Assembly (NCBI RefSeq): GCF_019399895.1
Contig: NC_091872.1
Location: 3,914,395 to 3,978,394 of the forward strand
Direction: 5' to 3'
Origin: Cardiocondyla obscurior
Taxonomy: Eukaryota > Arthropoda > Insecta > Hymenoptera > Formicidae
Length of the DNA stretch: 64,000 nucleotides
The translations under genes were made by a program, and so were the position numbers. The number at the start of each line of letters is the position of its first letter. Positions within the stretch are counted from its first letter, which is position 1. This document shows, piece after piece, positions 13,319-27,418 of this stretch. The notes beneath the pieces are model-generated. The model searched no databases and was not told where the DNA came from. It saw only the letters and a program-made list of their open reading frames with translations.

Positions 13319-16300
13319 GCATCTCCTTCATGAACCTGAGTGCCACCCCTTTTCATCCCTTTCCTCGCGTCCCTCATTTTCCTGTCACCTGTAAGAGTTT
13401 ACGAGTATCTAATCCGACGGACGGGACGTACTTACTCTGTAAATGAGGCTCCTCACTTCTCTTGTAGCGACCTCGATAAAGAGAGTGGAGAGCACATACA
13501 CGTAGATTTTCATTCAGAAACATGTAACACGTTATATTTCGTTTGATCGCGACTGCTATTAAAATAATCGAAGTACGACGATAATCGAGCGAGCCGACAC
13601 CGCACGGAAATCCACCGCGACGATGCTTATCGGTGCGTTTAATCTTTCGGTAGATCAAACAAACAATTTTACTTTACGCGTGATATAAATTAAAGTTACA
13701 GTGCACAATTTTAAAGAAACTTTCTACGGTGACCGCAAACTTGGCGAGTTTGGAAATTGATGTACAACGCACGCGTCTATTTTCAGGGAGGCATTTTTAC
13801 GATTTCTTACTCTCCGCCCTCGTAATAACGCGACAGAAATAGTGATGCAGCGTGGAAGCACGATACATCATTCATATACCGCCCGAATCTCATATCGGTT
13901 TCTGATCCTCCGGCTATGACCGCTTTTGAAGGGTCAGTTCCCTTCCGCGCTTCATCTCCCCCCGTACCCTTAACCGGCACCGCTCTGTTTATTGTTACGT
14001 CGCATTTATGCATGAACCCTCACGATTCTATTGTCACGTACACATGACGAACTACGCTAGGCGGAAGGGAATGCTTCGTGCTTTCTGAACGGAAGTCGGC
14101 GGTGGCGTGAATGAAGGTGGGGTTATTGGGCCAAAGCGGAAATCGATGGCGTGGCTCTGTCTTCCCTGGAGCACTCCCGTCGACTCTTGAAAGCCAAATT
14201 ACCGTTTTTCTCGTATTTTTAATTACACGCTCGATGCCCAAACGTTTCAGTGAATGTTTAACCCGCCCGTTCTTATTTGTCACCAGCGCTTTTAATATTA
14301 TAAATCTCTTGTAATAGATTGCCGTAAACAAAAAAAATTAATTCTATATTTTAATTAATTATATTAAGTGTTTACTTTATTAGAATTGATTAAAGATTAA
14401 AAAAAAAAAATTTTTTAATATAAAAAAATATTTAAAAAATATAAAAATAGAAAAAAATTAATTAATTTATACTACAACATTCTGTTATGATTTCATAAAA
14501 AATACATAACCAGGGAATTGTGTTTAACCGCGATGAAATTGCGGGTCAACAATATTTGATCGCCCGGAATAATTGAGGAAGTGGCATTGACCAATATCTA
14601 ATACTGCATCTCAAGGTTGTAATCTTCAAGGCGAAGCAAAAGGGTGCAAGGTCGGAAACGCGGGAGTTCGCAGGGAGAGAGCTAAACGGGAGAGGAAGCT
14701 CTTGGACGTGGTCGTTTCCGGCCGAAGTCTGATGCGTCTTGACTCGAATCCCGACGTTATCGCGACAATTGAATGGGTCGAGCCCTCCTTGCTTCGGCTT
14801 TCTCGCTGCACTACTACGATAAGCCTCAGAAACAGTCCTTTAATGGTTTCCCTCGCGATTGCCGGTATCTATATCCTTGATTCAAGCCTGTCGCGTCCTC
14901 GCCGATGTTACCACCACTTTTATACAAACTCGTTTAGTAGTAGCTCGGCAAGGAACTATCGATGATCTCTGCAATGCGATTTCAGAACGTGCCGCGTTAC
15001 GAGCGCGTTTTCAAATCACACGGCAGCAATCGAGAAAGCATAGATGTGCCGTATTGTACTTGATAAAATTTCCTGAATTCTGTAGACTTATGTTAATCTT
15101 TTTCTTTTTTTTTTGTCGGATTATTTTTGTTAACTCGTTTAGATACGCGATTCTAGAAAATGCCTTATACCAGAATAATGTAATATGTGCCTATTATAAT
15201 GCAATATTTATGTAACTTACGAGATAAAGTATTTGTAAAGAATAATTAAATTCTCTGCAATAAAAATCAAATTTATAGAAACAATTTTTATGGAAATTAT
15301 TATTTTTTTTAACTAAGTTTATGATAGATATATATTTGTTTTTACTCTTTGGCGTTTAGTTATATTTTCATTAAAAAGTATGTTTATCGAATATAACTTT
15401 GCTCAAACACGTTATATTGCGCTTATATCGCCACCCCATATTGCACGTGATCTGCACAATCGGATTAGAATTCGGTGCAGGAGACCTCGATCGGCAAACT
15501 AAACTGAGTTAAGCTCAGTATTAGAAGCCAAGCCTCGTTTATTAATTCAAACCGAAGTTAACCGCCTATGTTTCTCTCCTCGCGAACTCGAGGAAAACCG
15601 CTGGTGTGCGACGTTACACCAGGAAGGCTACTACATGGTTACACCAAAGTTAATCCTTGCAAACACGATGCTGCCATCAATATCGATAATGTATATATGG
15701 GATACTCTCTGAAGATCTTAACCTATTACCGTGTCTGCGAGACCATCGATAGAGTCACAAGAAAAGAACATAAAAAAAGATCGAACAAATTATCAAGATT
15801 TAATACACATAAATTGTATCTACCATTAAAAAAAAGTGACATTAATGAGACACTCTGTATACGTAATAAAATCTTACTAGTTATATATTTACTTTAAATA
15901 TATATATATATTTTTTTTTCTTTTCTTGTAAAGACAGTTTAAAAAAAGAGATATTTTTGTGGCAATCTGAATGCAGTGGACGAGCTATAAATTCAATTTT
16001 ACAAGAAAAAAAAAAAAAAAGAAACCCTCCCGAAGAAAATAAATAATTTTAAAGAATATTTCAACGCGATGCCAACGAGAAACATTTCTGAAGTTAAGAA
16101 GAATCTTCGCAACAATGTTATTCAGGGTATACAGCACAGTCGACGCATTGAGCAAACTTTGATACGCGCCTGATTCGCGTTGAATTCGCGTCTATTCGAC
16201 TATGTTTTCATCGCGCGACATTTCTTTCCGTTGGCATATGCCAGTGATGCCAGTGAAAGAGTTTCCATTCGATCGCACACTTTCTAAACAAGATTCCACG

Positions 16301-19300
16301 AGATCATGCGCCCAGGGAATACTGTCGCAGTCCGGAATCAACCTCGTTACCGGAACTTGCTCGTTCGTCGGACGATGCGCGGAGTGGCCAGTGGCCGAAA
16401 GGACTCGCAAGAGTGCAGCCTTAACTCCGGTGGTAGATCGAGGAAGAGAAGAAGCGAGACCAAGCCCTTGGCAGAAGGGAAGGGGAGGGGGGTTGGTTTC
16501 CAGAGAAATGGTCCAAGAGGCGGAATGTGCGCCAGGCATAGCGTTTGCCGGCGGAAAGGGAGTTTGCATAGCGGAAGTGCCCTCGAATCGATTCATCGAA
16601 AACATCTAACCCTCCTGGGCGCCTCCTCGACATCTCTCGCGGGAGAATTTGTAGAGGCCCGAGAACTGTCTCCGCGCGATCGCGATGAAGGCGCCGGACT
16701 AGGATGGGGTTGTGCAGAATGCCAAACGCATCACCGATAGAAAATACCGTGCTACCACCCTCTCTTTCTTTTCTACCCGACTGTCTCTTTCACCCCGTCG
16801 GCTACACCTACAAACGCTTTCTACGAATAACGCACGAAGGCAGAAGGAAATAGAAGAAATGAAATTGCTCTCCGTGCATCCGCAACCGTCCGTCTCACTC
16901 CGTGATCTTGCTCGTCGTAAACGGAGGTGGGGTACGAGTATTGAATATTCAAAACTTTCTTTGCGAAAGAAACTTTGGTATCCACGACGGTGTGTGCCGG
17001 CAGGCAGAAGAGTCTGGCGCGGTATCTTGCACGATTTGTGGCTTGCCGCGGTAGTTTGGCAAAGCGATTTTCCTGCCGAGGATACTCCGATTTTTCAAAG
17101 TATCCGCAATCCTCCGCGAGATAACACAACCAGCGTACCATTTGTGGAAGCGACATTGCCCGCTTTGAAATAGGATATTAAAGTCTCCCGTGTCTTTCCC
17201 CGTGCATATTTTATGTACCGTTCGATTCGCGATTTACGTCCTCTCCGTTTAATTCTTTCAACAACCACGCTGCTTCGATAAATTGTCACTTTGCGATATA
17301 CTACTTTATGCACAAGATTAAACAGACGTATTGCATTTTTTTTTTTTTTTTTTCTTTTTACTCCCGAACACGGTTATCTGGAAATCGTGAAAGCTTCTGT
17401 GCCGTTAGTGTCGAACTTTGATCAATTAAACGACGTCGTCCGGAGCGACATTCAGGAGATTCTCTATAATTAGAGCAACGTTAATTTCCAATCATAACTT
17501 TGTGCGCGTCTTTCATCGAAACTTTCCGTCACCCAAGGAGAGAGAGAGCCGTGATATTTTTATAATACTTCGCAAATTATTTTCCGGAACCATCCACCCG
17601 CGCTGGGCCGTTATTAGTTAATGGAAAAGGTGGACGCGAAAAAAGGAGAACTCCGCTGTGCTGAAATGTGATTAAGTCTTTTTCACGCGGCACAAGAGAG
17701 ATAATTCTCCCTTCCTCCCCCCTCCCCTTCCTTTCCCCCCTTCGTTTTCTCGGCCTCTTCTCATTTCACTCCGGTCGCAATATTGACTTCTTCCATCTGC
17801 TCCAGGCGTGAGACTGATCTAATTATTCTACGGCCAGGATCGCGCTGGGATATTGAAAGGAAATATTGCGCGAAAGTGAGCGTTAAAGCATGATAATGGG
17901 TGACCGAAAGACTAATGACAAGCCACCGGACATCGACTGCAGGAATGAGGGGAACAGAGAACGTAACGCCGAACAAAGTTAACTCGAGAAATACTATTGC
18001 AAAGTATGCACTTCCCCCCTTTCCCTTCGACCTGATTCGCTCTGTTAAAATTATAAACCTAATGATATTGGCGCATTATGAAAAAAGTGCGGAGAACACG
18101 ATTTATGTGGCTCTTTCGAGCTAACAATAAGTCTACGGGCGCAAAGGAGGGTGACGGACCGATTGAAAGAATTGTGCGACACATTTGAAAGGCCGGGAAA
18201 CATCGTATCTAATCGCGGAACAGAATTCACGTCTCGAAAATTTGAGCACTTCGCCGAGAGAATCTCCTCTATTTTTTTTCCGCTGTTTTACAAGAGTTAT
18301 AAAAGATAATTGGAAATATATTTACGTTTAAATACATGTTTAAGATATTAAATGCCATATTTTACGTTGATTTTAAAATTAAGATGCAATTCGAGAGTTA
18401 AATCGAGCTTCAGCGATTATTCTCGGAAACTAGCTGTGAGACGCGTCGCGGTCTATATAAATTTTATCCGAACGTCAACATAGTACCCCATCCTTAGAGC
18501 GATCCACCCAGACGGCGGATAATCCGGCTTTGCGCGATCGGTCCGTAGCTGAAACGATTTGGATACCGGACGTGAAAACCGCATTCCGATAATAACTAGC
18601 TGCTTATCAAGCATCTAAGACGATTTCGGGATCCCCCAGCATCTACCAAAGATCTGGACCGAAATCGAAGATTCGCCCAAATTTAGTTTGGCTGAATGTT
18701 ATCTCGGTAGGTGCTCGATTCTGCCTTATCCATTGACTTCTCTATCGAAACTGCTGTTTGGAGAAGGAGGATTGTTTGCTTGTGAGATTATACACGCGAT
18801 TAATTTCTTATTCAGATTCCCTATAAGATAGTATTAGAGAAATTAAGATAATAGAATGTACAAATCCAAGCAACTTGTGATAAGAGATCGATACTGATAA
18901 TTGTAGCTCCTCGAAAAACTTTAATTGTATAATGATAACTAATACAGATACGCGATAATCGATTCGCTATTAGTAGTTACCACTGTCAACTGCTATTTTT
19001 AACTACTTTAACAGAAACTGGTTTTCGAAACAAGCGTCTTTACGTGCGGTCTCGAAGAGAATTATCTCTTCTTTTCTTTTAAATCATTTTCGAAACTTTT
19101 ACCTCTTTTTTATGTGAAGAGCAAAAATATCAATACAAGCAAAATACTTTGCTGACTTTGGAAAAATGTAAAAAAAAAAAAAGAAATATAGACAGTAAAG
19201 CACGCCCGTAAGTAGCAGAAAATAAAAATAAAATAGGAATTCCTATGTTCCGGAAAATGTGAAAAGTGTAGCTTTTGTTACAAAAGCATATTCCTAGTTC

Positions 19301-19437
19301 GTCGATAGACGTTTATCTATCTTTCTCTACAATCCGAAAAGTTCTTAAGACGTATTTTTATTACAAAATTCTTATTCAAACGGTTCCTGATGATGTTTCT
19401 ACGCTTTGCAAAATTTTTCGTCAACGTGAGAGAAGTT

Positions 19438-19458
19438 GGGGGGGGGAAGGGAGGGGGG
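19438..19458 (+). other. G-rich run, quadruplex-capable
   Basis: Runs of 9, 3 and 6 G are separated by AA and A. The nine-base run can supply two of the four G tracts. Confidence 0.5.
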
Positions 19459-22400
19459 CAAAGGTTCGCTCAGCGGAGAAACTTGATGTACCATCTAAGA
19501 AAGTAGAAGTATTTCTCGTACGTGGCAAGACAACATTACGATGTGTGTCCAACGTACACAACCCTCGATTGATTCGCCCCGCGAATTCGCGACGAAATCG
19601 ATTAGCAAACAGTCGACGAGCATCGAATGTCGGTAAGCATATATGCAGGTAGTCCTGGTGATAATGTAATTTCAGCGCTGTAATAGCGCCGCGGAATATA
19701 TTCGGTGCCGTATGTATACATCACGAACGTCAAATGCGTCGTCCTTACATAGACAGCTGCTTGCAGCACTGTGGCATGCAACATAATCAAATTGCACGCG
19801 TCTCGTAATAACGTGATGCAAATGTCGCGCAGACGGTTTCCAATTACAAATTAAAATATCGCCGACGCGTAATATAATAGATCTTTCCGTGCATATAAGC
19901 ACGTTACTCGCCGGAAGGTCGTACGCGCGCTTCTTTCATTTCAATATACATTTAATCTTTTTTCAAATTTTTTTAATGAGCTAATTTTTTTTTTTTTTTT
20001 TTTAATAGATTATTCGAAGAGAAAGTATTTCGGATAAATCTCGTTAAAACGAATAGTCGGTTGTTTACGCAGAAAGTTTCCAAGTAATTGATCGTTAGTA
20101 AAAGACGTATACGCTCGACTTTCCGAAGTGGCGAAAAAAGGAGCTCGGCGAAAAACAATTCGCGTTCTCGCAACGCCTCGTGAATTTCGTTTAATTAATA
20201 GCTACGCTGCTCGTCATCGTCTTTCATATTTCACGGCAACTTTTTCTCTGTTAACTAACCAGACTAAAAATAATCGGATGACAGCCGGCGTCTACGTTTG
20301 TCTTTCGTCGATTAATTAATATTTCAACCAACATCAACTCGGGTCCTCATTCAGTAACGTGGTACGACCAGCTGAAGCAACATCAAAGCCGGATTCACCC
20401 TATCACACTCGAACTCAATTTCATTAACCGTAAGCATCTCGTTTCTCCCGCAATCTGTACCAGAGATATTCGCGGGTAAATGTAATTTAAAAAATATTAG
20501 AACGGTTAGGTACTCGATCTAATTGCTATTAAAAGTATCGAATAATAATTTGGAATCTTTTATCCGTCTTTGACACCAGAAATATTATTCTCAATTAAAC
20601 CCTTTACAAATATAAATAAACGATTTTTTAAATTAATAATAAAAATCTTTCTATTGCTTTATGCAATTGTGACTACTACAAAATTTTACAAACGGATGCT
20701 GAAACTAATTTTACAGCAAATTAATTACAAAAATATATATTATATTTAATATAAGCCAATGCATTAATATGTAAAATACATAAAGTACGTGAACTTAATA
20801 ATTCCGAAGGCATTTTACTTCGTTTTCTTATTATTGCGAGTATTCAAAAAAACATATTATATGAAACTCAAGTAGGGATAAACGACAAACGATATTTTAC
20901 ATTTACTCCATCCACCCCTCTTAAAAGCAGCGATTTTCCGTCGTTATATATACATACATAGAAAAAAAAAAAAAAAAAAGAGGTAAAGAAATTTCACAGT
21001 GATTCGCTTATTTGCCAAGAATGACAACAAAATTCGCACACGTGAGCGCATCGGCGCGTTTTAGGGACACTCGGGGGTAGCGACGTATGCAGTAGCGCGT
21101 AGAGGAAAGGTCGTGAGTGCTGAGGGGTTGCATACACGAATATTTACGTACATACAGGCAGTAGTGTATACTCGCGCCATACTTTCGCGAAATATAAAAA
21201 GAGATTGCATGGCTGATTTATGTAAATACCTTTGGCCCGCGAATAAACGAGTTCTTGCCGAACCGAAGGGGAAATGCGGGGAGGGTAAGGAATCTTTTCG
21301 GGAGAGGCAAGCCAGCCGAAGAGGGTTGGCACAGCCGGCAAAGGCTTATGACAGGGAGGTGTGGGACGGGCGCGTTCGGGGAGTAAATATTTTTCGACGC
21401 CGTCACTCGCGGGGATTCGCGAGAGAGTTTATCGTATTTCGCGCCCAGCTGCTTCGCGAGAGGATGGGAAGAAGCTTGCCGAGGCGAAGGTACGACGGAT
21501 GGATGAAGGCACGATGAGAGAGGGATGCTGGGACGGTTTCCGCGTAGCCAGGGTGCACGCTCATCCGGACAAGCGTATTTCGCCGTCGGAAGTCACGACC
21601 TACTCAATTTGCGAGTCGACTGCTTATATGCATACCACCGCATGCTGGCGAAGTTTAAATAATCTCGACGTTTCTGCTAGGGGAATGCGAGCGCGATGTA
21701 ATGCGAGCATTTGGAGCGAGATAAGTGCGTTCATCACGATTCTTGAATTGATTAAGAAGAAATGACAATTTAAGACATTGCCTCACTTAAATATGTTTAC
21801 GTCCCCGAAGAGAGAATTTATATTACGATGGAAGTTTGTCGAACGCGCAATTTGTAAAAATATTCTTAAAAAAAAATTGCTTTAAAGTTGCCTTTTTGAA
21901 CAGATTAATTTAAAGCTTGTTTACCTCGATATACGTTAAAAAGTAGATATCAACCGTGTTACGTTTAAAATTTATTATCGCATCGCAACGAACTTGTTTT
22001 GAAAATTTGATTATTATTTCGCGGATATGCATTTTACCAGATTGCATTAAACGCGATTAATGTGAATCTATTTGCTCTCTATTACGAGGAAGCATTATGA
22101 AAGCAGTCAGTCGTTGCGTTGTTCCAACATCTCCGCGTCTCGCAGAGACGCTACGAAAACATCCGCGGCGCAAAGCTAACATTCCCGGGCGTCGCGACGT
22201 CGCTCGTTTCGTGCGATCGGAATACAATTGATTAAGCAGTTTGCAGATCGCGGAGCGCATCGGCGGGAGGGTAAGAGAAGCGCAGCGTTCACGGGGGCGT
22301 CTTTACGCGTTCGCGGTAATTATACGGATATACCTCGGGCGACGGCGAAACGAAAGCATTGGTCGTTCCACGCCGATTGCTGTGCACGCGTGCGTGTCTG

Positions 22401-25400
22401 TGTAAATACCACCTTCCGTATATCCGTTTGTTAAACATAATGCGTCGGTTAGACGTCTCTTTGATGCGAGGAATGTACCTTAGTGACGAGCCCTTCCGGA
22501 TACGAGCAAATATCATCTGTTAGGCGGTGTCTGGCTCGCGGCACTCCCCCGGTTAACTCGCGTAATCTTGCGCGGGCATGATTTCGGCGATGCTTAACGT
22601 TGCAGGTATGCGTAATCGTGCAATGACAAAGTCGCCGGCGGTATACGCGCGCAATTACAAGTCGCCCCGGGCCCGTGTTCCGTACGACGCGATAGGCAAA
22701 CTTTCTCAATACTGCATCGCGTTGCGTCGACCCGATCATGGTCCGAGTTCGTACTATAGGATCACACCTAACGCGATTACGCGATATGGTAAATGTACGC
22801 GCGCGCTGTAATAGTGAACCGCAGTCCGTTTTGATGAAAGAAAGTTTCACCTTTAAACGTTAAACGCGTGCTTGAACCGCGCGAGCTATACAGGGCCATA
22901 CAAACGCAATTTTTATTTAATTAAATTTATAATTATAATAAATAATAATATAAATATGATATTCAATTTAAAAATTTATCTATCCTTCGATCGCGACTCA
23001 AAGTCACTGACAGGAAGGTTTAGGTAGTAGAAGGAGGCCTACGAGCATTGTACACAGAATTTCATGGGAGAGGGAGATGGGGGCGAATTCATGGGGTAAT
23101 TCCGTGTTCGATACATCGTGCGCGCTTAAGGCTGCGATGTTACTGGCGTCACATAAGCGTAATACCGGATAAGCCGCAATAATGCAGACCCGTTGTGCGT
23201 GCATGCGAAAGCGGAATGGATTCTGCTGCTCGGAGAGCTTCAAGAACCAAACGTCCGTGGCGTAATCATTGTACGGAAACATGACAAGAGTGACGTAAAG
23301 TTCTACAATAATCCGGAGAATCGGAAGGTTTTGAAATTACGCAGCAAGAAAAACAAAACTAATTAATAGTACAGAAAAAAAAAAAATTAATGCAAATTAC
23401 ATACGTAAGAATAAAAAAAAAAGAGCCATTAAAAACATAAATTCTTTATGTACTTTAAAATGCATATTTGGAACAATCAAAGCTGATAATTATATTAAAA
23501 TAAAAAAAATATGTATAAAATTATATAAAACGTTGGAATTTAATTTATAATTTGCATAAATATGCGATATGAATAGCGGATGGGAGAGATTAACTCAACT
23601 TCACGTTATACTAATTTCACTTAAGAGAATCTACTTCTACCTTGTTGTCGGATTCTTATATTCGCGCTTTTCTTTATACATTATAGAGGCGCGAAACAAT
23701 ACATAACCGGGAAATTTCTCTCCGGCGAGAAATGGTGTATCGCTCGAAATTAAATCATAAAAAGAGCCGTGGGTTCTTCCCGAGCCGTGCCGACGTAAAA
23801 ACGGCGAGAACAATGAAGGAGCAGTATCCCATGCCGAGGTAATTAGCGTGAGGAGCATTAAGAAGACACGAGGCAATTTTAGTCAGCTATTTTTCATGGT
23901 AATCTGCGGGATTCGCGTGGCGTCGGTTAGCTCGAATCGACGTCTTTATTTTGTCAAAATGCAATCGTGAAAACGGAGATAAAAGAAAGAGTCTTAAGCG
24001 AAAGATTAGAAATCTACGTAGGGTAAAAAGTTAAGACAGAAACGTCGATAAAATTATCATTATTTTTTTTCTTTTAATACAACTCTTTGCATTGCAAAGT
24101 TTTAGTAATAATTGGCGATGGATTCGATAATTTATTACGTACTTTTATTATTACGTATTTAATTAATTAATAAAAGGATTAAAGCTACGTTATAAGAACG
24201 AGATATGACAGTCACCCTAGCTGATGTACGTCGCCTCATTAAATCCTACAAACACCCGGATCGTTCTAAACTCGCGCCGAAGCCGTAACGCGATTATTCA
24301 GTTTCGTTCGTTTCACCGTCTTCCCATCGGACCGGATCTCTTCTCGTTGAAGAAGACAACGCGACTAAAGACATGGAATAAGAAGGGACGCATCTGCGAC
24401 TTGCTTGAGAATTTAACTTCATTTGAGTTGGAAAGACGATTAAATACCGTTTTGTCCGATTATCTACCAGGTTTTCCCAGATTCGAAATTCGTTAATCTC
24501 CTTTTACACGATAATCGTTTTCCTAATTAATGTAGAAATAGTTAAACTAGCAGATTCTAAAAAAAATTGTTCGCAACTTTACTAATAATTAAAAAAAAAT
24601 ATTGCTGATGGATCGATAACTAAGCATCGACAAAAAATTTCAGAATAAGTAAGGTATATTCGTATTATTTACTCAATTTTTACCAGAAGAATGTGGTAAA
24701 TCAGTAAGTATCGTGCAGAGCACGTACGCCGTCAATATTTATATATGTATCCCACCCCAAATGACAAAGGTTATAATTTTAACGAAATACTTTTTTCATA
24801 AAAGAAAAAGCGTAGAAAACGTAGGAAAGGCGTATCAAGGGGACAGGATAAAGAATAATACGTAAGCGTACAAAAAAATGAAATAGATAAAAAAATTCAC
24901 GGCATAGTGCTAAACCGACGGATCATGAATCGCACAATTGGTGAGACGCGAAATAATAAATAACTCACCGACGGTCGACGGCCGGCGTGTTGCTTCACGT
25001 ACATTTGGCTCACAAATTACAGCGCAATTTTTCTATTTTTTCATTCTTTCCGTCGTTTCGTCCTTCCTTCCTTCCGCGATAGTATTTTGAGTTATATGCT
25101 ACAGTTTTTTATTCACTTTACATTACGACACTAATTTTCATTTTAATCGCTACCGCTAACGCTTACTCGAAAAACGAACGACCGAAAAAATTACGGTGAA
25201 TGATCGCGGCGATTTTTTACGAGATCCAAACGTCACTCCTGAATCATCGATGAGATCCCGTTGGCGGAATGACCGATACCGAGGATTTGCAGTAAAAGCA
25301 GCGAGTGCAACAGGTCGCGATATGCCGAACACGTCTTTTTGATTAAAAATGTTTCACGCGAATTCGACGTTCACGGAGTCTAAGCTTGAGTCACTCGGAA

Positions 25401-26150
25401 ACGGGACGAGGAGATTGACCGCGACGTAGGAGGCGACCGAGGATGCAACTGCCATAATCGAGATCTCGCGTACCGGCGAAATGACGGACACCAGGAGCTC
25501 GCGGTTGAACGTCGACTGAAGCGAGCCGCGATATGCCGGACAGCGAGTGAAGTGAATCGCGACATGCCGGGTGCGACGTATCCTCAAACCGAACGTTCCA
25601 TGCGTATCGCACATAACTTTTTCGAGATGAATATTAATCGTTTGGTCCCCGAAATGAGCAAGGAAAAATGGATAGAAGGGATTAACGTAGTGGGAGAATC
25701 GTTCCTTCGCAGAAAGGAGAAAACCGCGAGTAAAGCAAGACGCGGAATAGGCTCGATCGTTCATTGAACAATGTTCTTGCAGAGATCGGGGAGCCAAGTC
25801 GGCGCGGACTAAAATTCTCGGAATAGATCTTCAGCCGCGATAGCTAGAGCTCGGTGAGCTGGCGAAAAAAAATCTAAACAGCGCGTGCCGAGCGCGAGCT
25901 CGTAAAAAAAACTTTAAAGCTCGTCTCCGAGCTCCGTTTTACGACCTGTTTATACTACCAAAAAAGATTAATTCTTTAAATGGCCAGTTCGAAAGACCAT
26001 TAACCTTATTTACGACCACTCGAACGTGACAGATTTCTAAGAACTGACTAAATAATCTTTACATATTAATTATATATTAATTTTTGTGTATATGTTAAAT
26101 TGGTTTTATAAAATTAATTTTATATGTTTATTAAATAAGTATTACATTTT

Positions 26151-26548
26151 TTTATTTAATTGTACAATTTGTACAATTCCCTGCAACGTTATTCTGAAAC
26201 GTCGAGATTAGAACGCATCTTGAAGAGACCCGGGGTCTCGCATCATGCATTAAAAAAATATTCTTGACTCACCAGTTTGATGCGCAGCGGCAGAGATACA
26301 GCAATGCTGCTATGATGATACTGTAACAGACAAAAAATTAATTGTAGACACGCTCAGAAAATTGTCACTAAATATAAAATAATTTATTTAAATTTCGAAT
26401 AAATTAAATTTTCTATTTAAAATGTGAATTTTTTTATTTTGTGAATTATTAAATTCTTTGTTATATTTAATCGTTATTAAAACAAAGCGTTATCAATGGA
26501 TATGGAAAAACTAGATTTATTTTAAGAAAATAAAAATGACTCTTACCC
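26151..26548 (-). other. Downstream exons of an unresolved minus-strand transcript
   Basis: An exon ending TTTGG|GTAAGA at 26548 is followed by a 227-bp intron ending CTGTTACAG. Next is a 48-nt exon (26320-26273) ending AAACTG|GTGAGT. A short intron of 79 bp ending GACGTTTCAG leads to a last segment from 26193, where a stop codon (26154-26152) overlaps an AATAAA signal at 26156-26151. Two frames stay open across the first junction. One reads a Ser/Arg-rich sequence; the other gives a hydrophobic stretch (FGIIIAALLYLCRCASN) that stops at the next junction. Splice sites and polyadenylation signal agree on the minus strand, but the reading frame is unsettled. This may be the 3' part of the unit that starts near 27.4 kb. 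Confidence 0.45.
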
Positions 26549-26753
26549 AAACGTTGCTCTGCCGAAGCAGGATACCCATCCCGGGCCTGCACCTCCTCTC
26601 AGTTAAGGCTGGTCCTTTTTCCACGTACGAGTCACTCACTAAAACCACGATCGTAATTTTAAAATCGCGAGAAATAACTACTGAACATTGTCGTTCGCCC
26701 GATACAATGCGTCACTATCGTTTAAAAGGTTCGAATAACAAAATCTTACGCGA

Positions 26754-27418
26754 TCACTTGTCGAAACTTTCCAAACAGCCCGACGAATCAGCTGCGGCTC
26801 GTTTACTGAACATCGGCGACAGAATACCGGTTTCTTTTCGAGATCCTTGATCTAAAACAAAACGATTTTCTTGATTAATTATAAATCAAGTATTAATATA
26901 TAATTATAAGTGTGTAAATTGCTTCGTACCTACCATGCGTTCAGCATGTGCAGATCCGCTGTCAATGTTAGCTGTAATATGCACGCAGTCAGCCACTGAT
27001 AATGTACGCAGCGACTATCGTGAGCGCAGCGCTCGCGCGAGGTGTTACTCAGTCAGCGATCCGGGGGGGAATGAGAGAGAGAGTCGGCGCCGCGCAGGTA
27101 GCACAGGTGCTCACGGCGAGTCACCACGCATGCGTTGCTCGCCGTGAGCACCTCGCGCTTGGAGATACTCCAGCGTTCAAGGACTTTGTGTCTCCTGCAA
27201 CAACATATTGAGCATTATAAAAGAAATTATACGCCGACTGAAATATAAAATATTAATCAAATGTTAAATTATAGTAACGCGAATCTGTAGCCGACGGATA
27301 CGTCGCGATATTCGCGATATATTCGATTAACATAATACAAAAGGTAGACAATTAAAGATTTAAGAATAAAAAATCCGTCCTTACCGTCGTTGTTAATCGT
27401 GAAAGAAAAGATGGCCAT
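26754..27418 (-). CDS. Tentative three-exon small protein of 57 residues
   Basis: The proposed start ATG at 27418 (context GTTGATGG) reads MAIFSFTINND plus one base to donor GTAAGG at 27384. Exon 2 is 26971-26930, after acceptor ATATTACAG, to donor GTACGA; GTAGGT four bases earlier is an alternative. Exon 3 starts at 26851 after TTTTGTTTTAG and ends at TGA (26756-26754), with C-terminus SSGCLESFDK. Exon phases match (1-1). The product is hydrophilic, shows no signal peptide or membrane segment, and is not recognised. With the alternative donor, exon 3 reads in another frame containing FCRRC and a possible exit at GTAAGA near 26763, so the model is one of at least two. The CpG-rich block just upstream would serve as promoter. 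Confidence 0.28.
27105..27153. repeat. Perfect inverted repeat: 16-bp stem, 17-nt loop
   Basis: The left arm AGGTGCTCACGGCGAG (27105-27120) is exactly complementary to 27138-27153. The loop (27121-27137) contains the palindrome ACGCATGCGT. The stem is GC-rich and would fold strongly in either RNA or single-stranded DNA. It lies in the presumed first intron of the tentative minus-strand gene. Confidence 0.85.

Larger units (their letters stand above)
11317..26150. other. Gene-poor stretch, no supported gene
   Basis: AT-rich DNA dominates 11.3-12.6, 14.3-14.5, 15.2-15.4, 20.4-21.0 and 22.9-23.6 kb. CpG-rich blocks lie around 13.2-14.2, 16.2-17.1, 21.1-21.7, 22.06-22.8 and 25.2-25.9 kb and hold overlapping short open frames on both strands without matching splice sites. 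I saw no tRNA, no element with terminal repeats and no recognisable domain. The overlapping frames at 16.2-16.75 kb are discussed as a finding. Confidence 0.5.

Noticed and set aside
14739..14755. tRNA B-box-like ACTCGAATCCC
   Set aside because: No A box at the right distance and no cloverleaf arms can be drawn around it.
16712..17173. 153-codon plus-strand frame
   Set aside because: Arg-rich, mirrored by a minus-strand frame, and without splice sites in a supportive place.
25354..25797. 147-codon minus-strand frame
   Set aside because: Two other minus-strand frames and one plus-strand frame are also open over the same CpG-rich DNA, and no compatible acceptor from the 26.27 kb donor was found.
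26841..26851. FCRRC-containing frame beginning here as a CDGSH iron-sulfur domain
   Set aside because: The start resembles the approach to that domain (IKDLEKKPVFCRRC), but the Cys-Asp-Gly-Ser-His core is absent downstream.
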